Positions 5,605-8,657 of a stretch of DNA of 8,657 bases are shown piece by piece. Origin of the DNA: Clostridiales bacterium (GTDB taxonomy: Bacteria > Bacillota > Clostridia > TANB77 > CAG-508); NCBI GenBank assembly GCA_003518755.1, contig DOYA01000036.1:1-8657 (forward strand), read 5' to 3'. The translations under genes were made by a program, and so were the position numbers. Below the pieces are notes generated by a model. It saw only the letters and a list, made by a program, of their open reading frames with translations, ran no database searches and was not told the origin of the DNA. How positions within the stretch are numbered: position 1 is the first letter of the stretch; every line of letters starts with the position of its first letter.

Positions 5605-5827
5605 CTAAATACATTGGCTTTGCACTCTCATATGGAATTTGCTTATTCATATTATATTTTTTATTTGTATCAACTATTTTAACAAGTAATCTATTATCAT
5701 CAATACCACCAAATAAGATATTATTATAATATAATAAAAATTCGCCCATCATTGCTTTACAAGTTATATTATTTAATAAATCTAACTGTTCTAAAATAAA
5801 ATCTTTATATTCCTTTGATGTTGCCAT
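5582..5827 (-). CDS. TfoX N-terminal domain protein, 3'-truncated
   Basis: This 81-residue protein starts MATSKEYKDFILEQL and shows the TfoX-N hallmarks KAMMGEFLLYYNNILFGGI (24-42), RLLVKIVDT (46-54), PYESAKPMYLVDDVDNK (65-81). In relatives the sequence continues after VDNK with roughly 20-30 residues (typically EFL... and a basic tail); here TGA follows at once. The end overlaps the start of marR, and the shared bases read as the end of one family and the beginning of another, consistent with a deletion scar. These stand-alone TfoX-N proteins are small soluble proteins of unclear role; competence regulation should not be assumed. AAAGGAAG precedes the ATG. It lies 30 bases after the acetyltransferase gene. 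Folding without the last helix is uncertain. Confidence 0.82.
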   Translation of the reverse strand: MATSKEYKDFILEQLDLLNNITCKAMMGEFLLYYNNILFGGIDDNRLLVKIVDTNKKYNMNKQIPYESAKPMYLVDDVDNK

Positions 5828-5857
5828 AATTAAATCTTCCTTTCATATTGTAATTTA

Positions 5858-6496
5858 TTAAACTAATTTTGATAATTCTTCTTTTACTTTTTCTAAATTG
5901 CTTGATGTTAATAATGGGATTAAACTATTTATTTCTTCAATACTCTTATCCCACCATTTCAATTTTTCCATAATATCAATTAGTTTATCATCAAATCTTT
6001 TTCTAATTGGTTTTGCAGGATTTCCAACAACTATTGTATATGGTTCGACATTACTTCCAACAACACTATTAGCACCAATTATTGCACCATCTCCAATATG
6101 AACTCCTGGAAGTATAGTAGCATTTTGTCCTATCCATACATCATTACCAATTATAGTATCTCCCTTTATTGGTAAGTCATTTTGTGTTGGTGGTGTTTGT
6201 TCCCATCCTTCTAAAGTATAAAATGGAAATGTTGAAACTGCATTCATTTGGTGATTTGCTCCATTCATAACAAATTCAACTCCAGGAGCTATCTGACAAA
6301 ACTTTCCTATAATTAACTTATCATTATTCCATTCATAATGATGTGTTACATGACTTTCAAAATCAGAATCAGCAATATACGAAAAATCTCCTACATTAAT
6401 ATTTTTATTCTTTATTGTTGGCTTTATGTATATTTCTTTATCATATCCTGCAATAGGATTTATTGTATTTGGATTAGGTATTTTTCCATCTTTCAT
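5858..6496 (-). CDS. Vat-like xenobiotic acetyltransferase (left-handed beta helix)
   Basis: This 212-residue protein has the length and layout of the Vat/CatB hexapeptide-repeat acetyltransferases, which use acetyl-CoA to acetylate a hydroxyl of streptogramin A or related compounds. It shows IKP (25-27), KLIIGKFCQIAPGVEF (60-75), MNGANHQM (77-84) with the catalytic His82, GWEQTPP (97-103), and the helix-forming repeats IKGDTIIGNDVWIGQNATIL (110-129), GVHIGDGAIIGANSVV (131-146), then VVGNPAKPIRKRFDD (156-170) and the WW of the C-terminal helix (181-182). These are family features; the actual substrate, and whether it gives resistance, cannot be read from the sequence. GAGGT lies about eight bases before the ATG. 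It is second in the operon, 28 bases after the ATPase gene. Confidence 0.88.
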   Translation of the reverse strand: MKDGKIPNPNTINPIAGYDKEIYIKPTIKNKNINVGDFSYIADSDFESHVTHHYEWNNDKLIIGKFCQIAPGVEFVMNGANHQMNAVSTFPFYTLEGWEQTPPTQNDLPIKGDTIIGNDVWIGQNATILPGVHIGDGAIIGANSVVGSNVEPYTIVVGNPAKPIRKRFDDKLIDIMEKLKWWDKSIEEINSLIPLLTSSNLEKVKEELSKLV

Positions 6497-6524
6497 ATAA
6501 TCAACCTCACTTAAAAATCACTAT

Positions 6525-7862
6525 TTATCTTTTTTCTTTCAAGTATCTTTTCAATAAAAATGTTAGGAAATATGGGAATGTATAGAATTTACCATTAAAT
6601 CCAATATTTTTATTACATAACTTGATTCCATATTTTATATCTTTATAATTATCACTATTAATCAAATTATTTAACGATGCTGTTGCTTTATCATTTGCTT
6701 TAACTTCAACAGGTATTAATGAATCTTTATCTCTAATAAAGAAATCCATTTCTATTGTTCCCTTTTCATTTTTATAGAAATACAATTTATATCCAGCTTT
6801 TACTAACATATCGCCAACAATATTTTCATAAATAGCACCTTTATAAGTGTTGAAATTTTCATTCTTTCTTAAATCGTCTTGAGCTTCTTCATCAAGAGAA
6901 CCTATTAAAATTCCTGTATCTGAAAAATACAACCTATAATTATCTGGATTATAATTGCCACCTAATGGAAGTTCTGGTAATTCCATGCAATATGATATAT
7001 TTATAATACCTGCATTGTCTAGCCATTCAACTGTTCCAACATATTCCCTACTTCTAGCACCGTTTTCAACTTTAGAGATTTGGAATTTCTTGTTTTCATT
7101 GGCAAGAAATGCTGGAATCTTTCTATATACATTCAATATTTTTCCTTGATCTAATCCATGTGCATATTTTGTAATGTCTTCTTCATAATCTAATAATATT
7201 TGCTTTTGCATTCCTAATATTCCACTATAATTTTTTTGAGTAACAAATCTATTTACAATTGCAGGCATTCCACCAACTACCATATATTCTTTAAAATTAG
7301 ACATCATAACATCATATTGAGTAGTACTTAATGGTTTAGTCTCTAACATACATTTATAAATATCTTCAATTTGTTCCTCTTTATATCCTTTTGCCCATAG
7401 AAATTCTTCAAAGTCCATTGAATACATATTATAATCAATTTTATTTCCTACACTATTTGATTCTATTTCTTGATAGTTTATTCCCATCAATGAACCTGAA
7501 CATATTACATCAAATCTTCCATCTTGATTAAATGATTTTAGAGATGTTGCACAATTAGGACATGCTTGAAGCTCATCAAAGAAAATTAAAGTTTCATTTG
7601 GTATAAATTTAAAATCTGGGTTTTTAAAAGATATGTTTTTTAATATAGTATCCACATCAAATCCATCATCAAATATATCTAAATATTGCTTATCAAGTGC
7701 AAAGTTTATTTCTACTAAATATTTATAATTATTTTTAGCAAAATTTTTTATACTATCTGTCTTTCCAATCTGTCTTGCACCTTTTACAATCAATGGCATT
7801 TTATTCTTATCATTTTTCCAATCTATTAAATATTGATCTATTTTTCTTCTTAAACGACTCAT
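6525..7862 (-). CDS. AAA ATPase with DUF4143/PD-(D/E)xK-like C-terminus
   Basis: The protein has 445 residues from the chosen start. It contains Walker A GARQIGKT (28-35), Walker B LIFFDELQ (92-99) and the following strand ICSGSLMG (120-127), typical of the AAA_14 group. A central winged-helix-like part (about 190-290) precedes a C-terminal nuclease-like fold with YKGAIYEN (340-347), EMD (371-373) and EVK (386-388), the three acidic/Lys positions of the PD-(D/E)xK fold. These abundant bacterial proteins have no settled role. Two ATGs are possible: 7868 is only two bases from AGAGGTG, while 7862 is eight bases away, so I chose 7862 (MSRLRRK). It is the first gene of the seven-gene operon. No truncation is seen and the length is normal for the family. 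Confidence 0.9.
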   Translation of the reverse strand: MSRLRRKIDQYLIDWKNDKNKMPLIVKGARQIGKTDSIKNFAKNNYKYLVEINFALDKQYLDIFDDGFDVDTILKNISFKNPDFKFIPNETLIFFDELQACPNCATSLKSFNQDGRFDVICSGSLMGINYQEIESNSVGNKIDYNMYSMDFEEFLWAKGYKEEQIEDIYKCMLETKPLSTTQYDVMMSNFKEYMVVGGMPAIVNRFVTQKNYSGILGMQKQILLDYEEDITKYAHGLDQGKILNVYRKIPAFLANENKKFQISKVENGARSREYVGTVEWLDNAGIINISYCMELPELPLGGNYNPDNYRLYFSDTGILIGSLDEEAQDDLRKNENFNTYKGAIYENIVGDMLVKAGYKLYFYKNEKGTIEMDFFIRDKDSLIPVEVKANDKATASLNNLINSDNYKDIKYGIKLCNKNIGFNGKFYTFPYFLTFLLKRYLKEKR

Positions 7863-7882
7863 ATACATTCACCTCTGTATAT

Positions 7883-7913
7883 ATTGTATCACAAAATTCC
7901 ATAAATATTTCAA
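7883..7913 (-). promoter_or_regulatory. Possible promoter of the seven-gene operon
   Basis: On the minus strand TTGAAA (7913-7908) is followed by TACAAT (7888-7883) with a long 19-base spacer; GATACA at 17 bases is an alternative -10. The heptamer TGTGATA overlaps this region and recurs 32 bases upstream (7893-7887 and 7925-7919), a possible pair of binding sites on one helix face. A perfect inverted repeat TAGTAT-AA-ATACTA lies further upstream at 7938-7951. Confidence 0.35.
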
Positions 7914-7961
7914 CAATATATCACATTTTTCGAATTTTAGTATAAATACTATATAGTTTAC

Positions 7962-7994
7962 TCCAAAAAAATTAATAATTTCGAAGTTTTTGGA
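7962..7994. terminator. AT-rich inverted repeat, possible terminator
   Basis: TCCAAAAA (7962-7969) and TTTTTGGA (7987-7994) are perfect 8-base arms around a 17-base loop. The element lies 17 bases beyond the stop of the phosphoesterase remnant and before the ATPase operon promoter. A terminator for the decayed upstream gene would fit here, but the stem has only two GC pairs and the loop is long, so this is weak. Confidence 0.3.
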
Positions 7995-8010
7995 ATGACT
8001 TTTTGGGTTA

Positions 8011-8313
8011 TTAAAAAACACTTTTAAATTCTAATTGAACAATATCCTCATACAGTAGAACAAACTGTGAGTTTACTTGTCTGTAATCATGATAATGCCC
8101 AAAATACCATTTTTTAAATTCTAATTTTTCAGATATCTCTTGTAAATAATCCGTTAGATAATCTTTTTTATATGTACCTCCACCAAGTAGTGCTTGAATA
8201 TTTGTTGGACAACAATGAGAAATTACATAGTCAACTTTATAATTCACTCTTTTTAAATTATTTATTCCATTTTGCATTTCTTCTATAACATGTTTCTTAA
8301 CTTGTGATTTCAA
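8011..8313 (-). pseudogene. C-terminal remnant of a calcineurin-like metallophosphoesterase
   Basis: About 100 residues are open here. They hold the last two metal-binding blocks of the family: ISHCCPT (31-37, metal His33) and YFGHYHD (70-76, the GHxH). The earlier blocks (DxH, GDxxD, GNHE) are absent, so more than half of an enzyme of about 220 residues is missing and it cannot be active. The only possible in-frame start is a TTG at 8313 with no ribosome binding site. Upstream the same frame reads RNISSQYYYRLLKSQVKK, which is DUF1016 sequence, up to the TAA at 8349-8347. The fragment is therefore the tail of a chimera made by deletion, with the junction roughly at 8270-8295. Residues after that (INNLKRVNYKVDYVI) are phosphoesterase-like. 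The C-terminus ends at a TAA (8013-8011). Confidence 0.8.
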
Positions 8314-8346
8314 TAATCTGTAATAATATTGTGATGAAATATTTCT

Positions 8347-8657
8347 TTACAAAGTTCTTGCACTCCAAGATTGACTTAAAGCTTCTTTTTCATACCATTC
8401 TCTTGCTTCTTTATCTAATACTTGTAAAAGTGTTCTATAATGTGTCCATGAAAGCAATCTATTAGATTTTGAACTCACTGCGTTCAAAATGTTTGGAAAT
8501 GTTTTGTAAAAATTCAAAAAATAATATAAATTTCTTGAATCAAATCCTTTTCCATACTCTTTTGTTAATTCTTTTGCTAATTTTTTTATTATTTCTGTAC
8601 CATAATTTGCTCTATCTTGTCCTTTTAATTCTTCTTCTGCAATTCTATATCCAATTA
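8347..8657 (-). pseudogene. DUF1016 (YhcG-type) N-terminal domain, interrupted; 5' end outside the window
   Basis: The visible 102 residues match the DUF1016 N-terminal domain: IGYRIAEEELKGQDRANYGTEIIKKLAKEL, then EYGKGFDSRNLYYFLNFYKTFP, LLSWTHYRTLLQVLDKEAREWYEKEA and SWSARTL. Family members continue with LQRNISSQYYYRLL; here the codon after ARTL is TAA (8349-8347) where CAA (Gln) is expected, and RNISSQYYYRLL follows in the same frame. One C-to-T change explains the stop. The C-terminal PD-(D/E)xK nuclease domain of YhcG proteins is gone, replaced by the phosphoesterase tail. A perfect 8-base inverted repeat around a 7-base loop lies inside the gene (8467-8489). The gene start is beyond the window. 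A truncated protein could still be made, but activity is unlikely. Confidence 0.82.

Noticed and set aside
5582..5827. Competence regulator TfoX/Sxy
   Set aside because: Only the TfoX N-terminal domain is present and the gene is truncated; stand-alone domains of this type are common in Firmicutes and have no demonstrated link to competence.
8311..8313. TTG as a true start for an independent phosphoesterase-like gene
   Set aside because: There is no ribosome binding site, and the frame upstream continues with DUF1016-like sequence to an in-frame TAA, so the open frame is a by-product of the nonsense codon.

Overview
The window is very AT-rich, uses strong GGAGG-type ribosome binding sites and reads TGA, TAA and TAG as stops. 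Together with the families present this points to a low-GC Firmicute, most likely a gut-type Clostridia member (inference). Every gene I can support lies on the minus strand, so transcription runs from high to low coordinates. The content is accessory: a regulator, small redox and metal proteins, modification enzymes, and several genes in different stages of decay.

Right edge (8657 to 8011): the N-terminal part of a DUF1016 (YhcG-type) protein enters the window and stops at a TAA where the family normally has a Gln codon. The same reading frame continues past that stop and passes into the C-terminal third of a calcineurin-like metallophosphoesterase. This looks like a deletion chimera of two genes, later hit by a nonsense mutation.

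Centre (about 7913 to 2644): seven minus-strand genes lie head to tail with gaps of 1 to 30 bases or an overlap, and I see no terminator between them, so they probably form one transcript. In order of transcription they are an AAA ATPase with a DUF4143-type C-terminus, a Vat-like xenobiotic acetyltransferase, a 3'-truncated TfoX-N protein, a MarR regulator that starts inside the tfoX end, a MmcQ/YjbR-EVE fusion, a DUF5131 (phage Gp37/Gp68) protein, and an alpha/beta-hydrolase esterase broken by one frameshift. The tfoX-marR junction looks like a second deletion scar. EVE and DUF5131 next to each other hint at nucleic-acid modification chemistry, but nothing here proves a shared pathway.

Left centre (2611 to 1871): a self-contained csoR operon has a consensus promoter with the CsoR-like operator inside its spacer, the copper-sensor C-H-C residues, a 49-residue desulforedoxin-like cysteine-rich protein, and a clear terminator. 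It is flanked by two imperfect direct copies of a roughly 50-base element carrying the palindrome TTGTTAACAA and an AT-rich hairpin.

Left (1821 to 272): two tandem long-loop flavodoxins, one cytoplasmic and one with an N-terminal membrane anchor, are followed by an AT-rich hairpin that may be the terminator. At the left edge the first 15 codons of another gene (perhaps a second DUF4143-type ATPase) are preceded by a promoter and by four tandem 23-base repeats in the leader. No rRNA, tRNA, CRISPR array, transposase or origin was seen.
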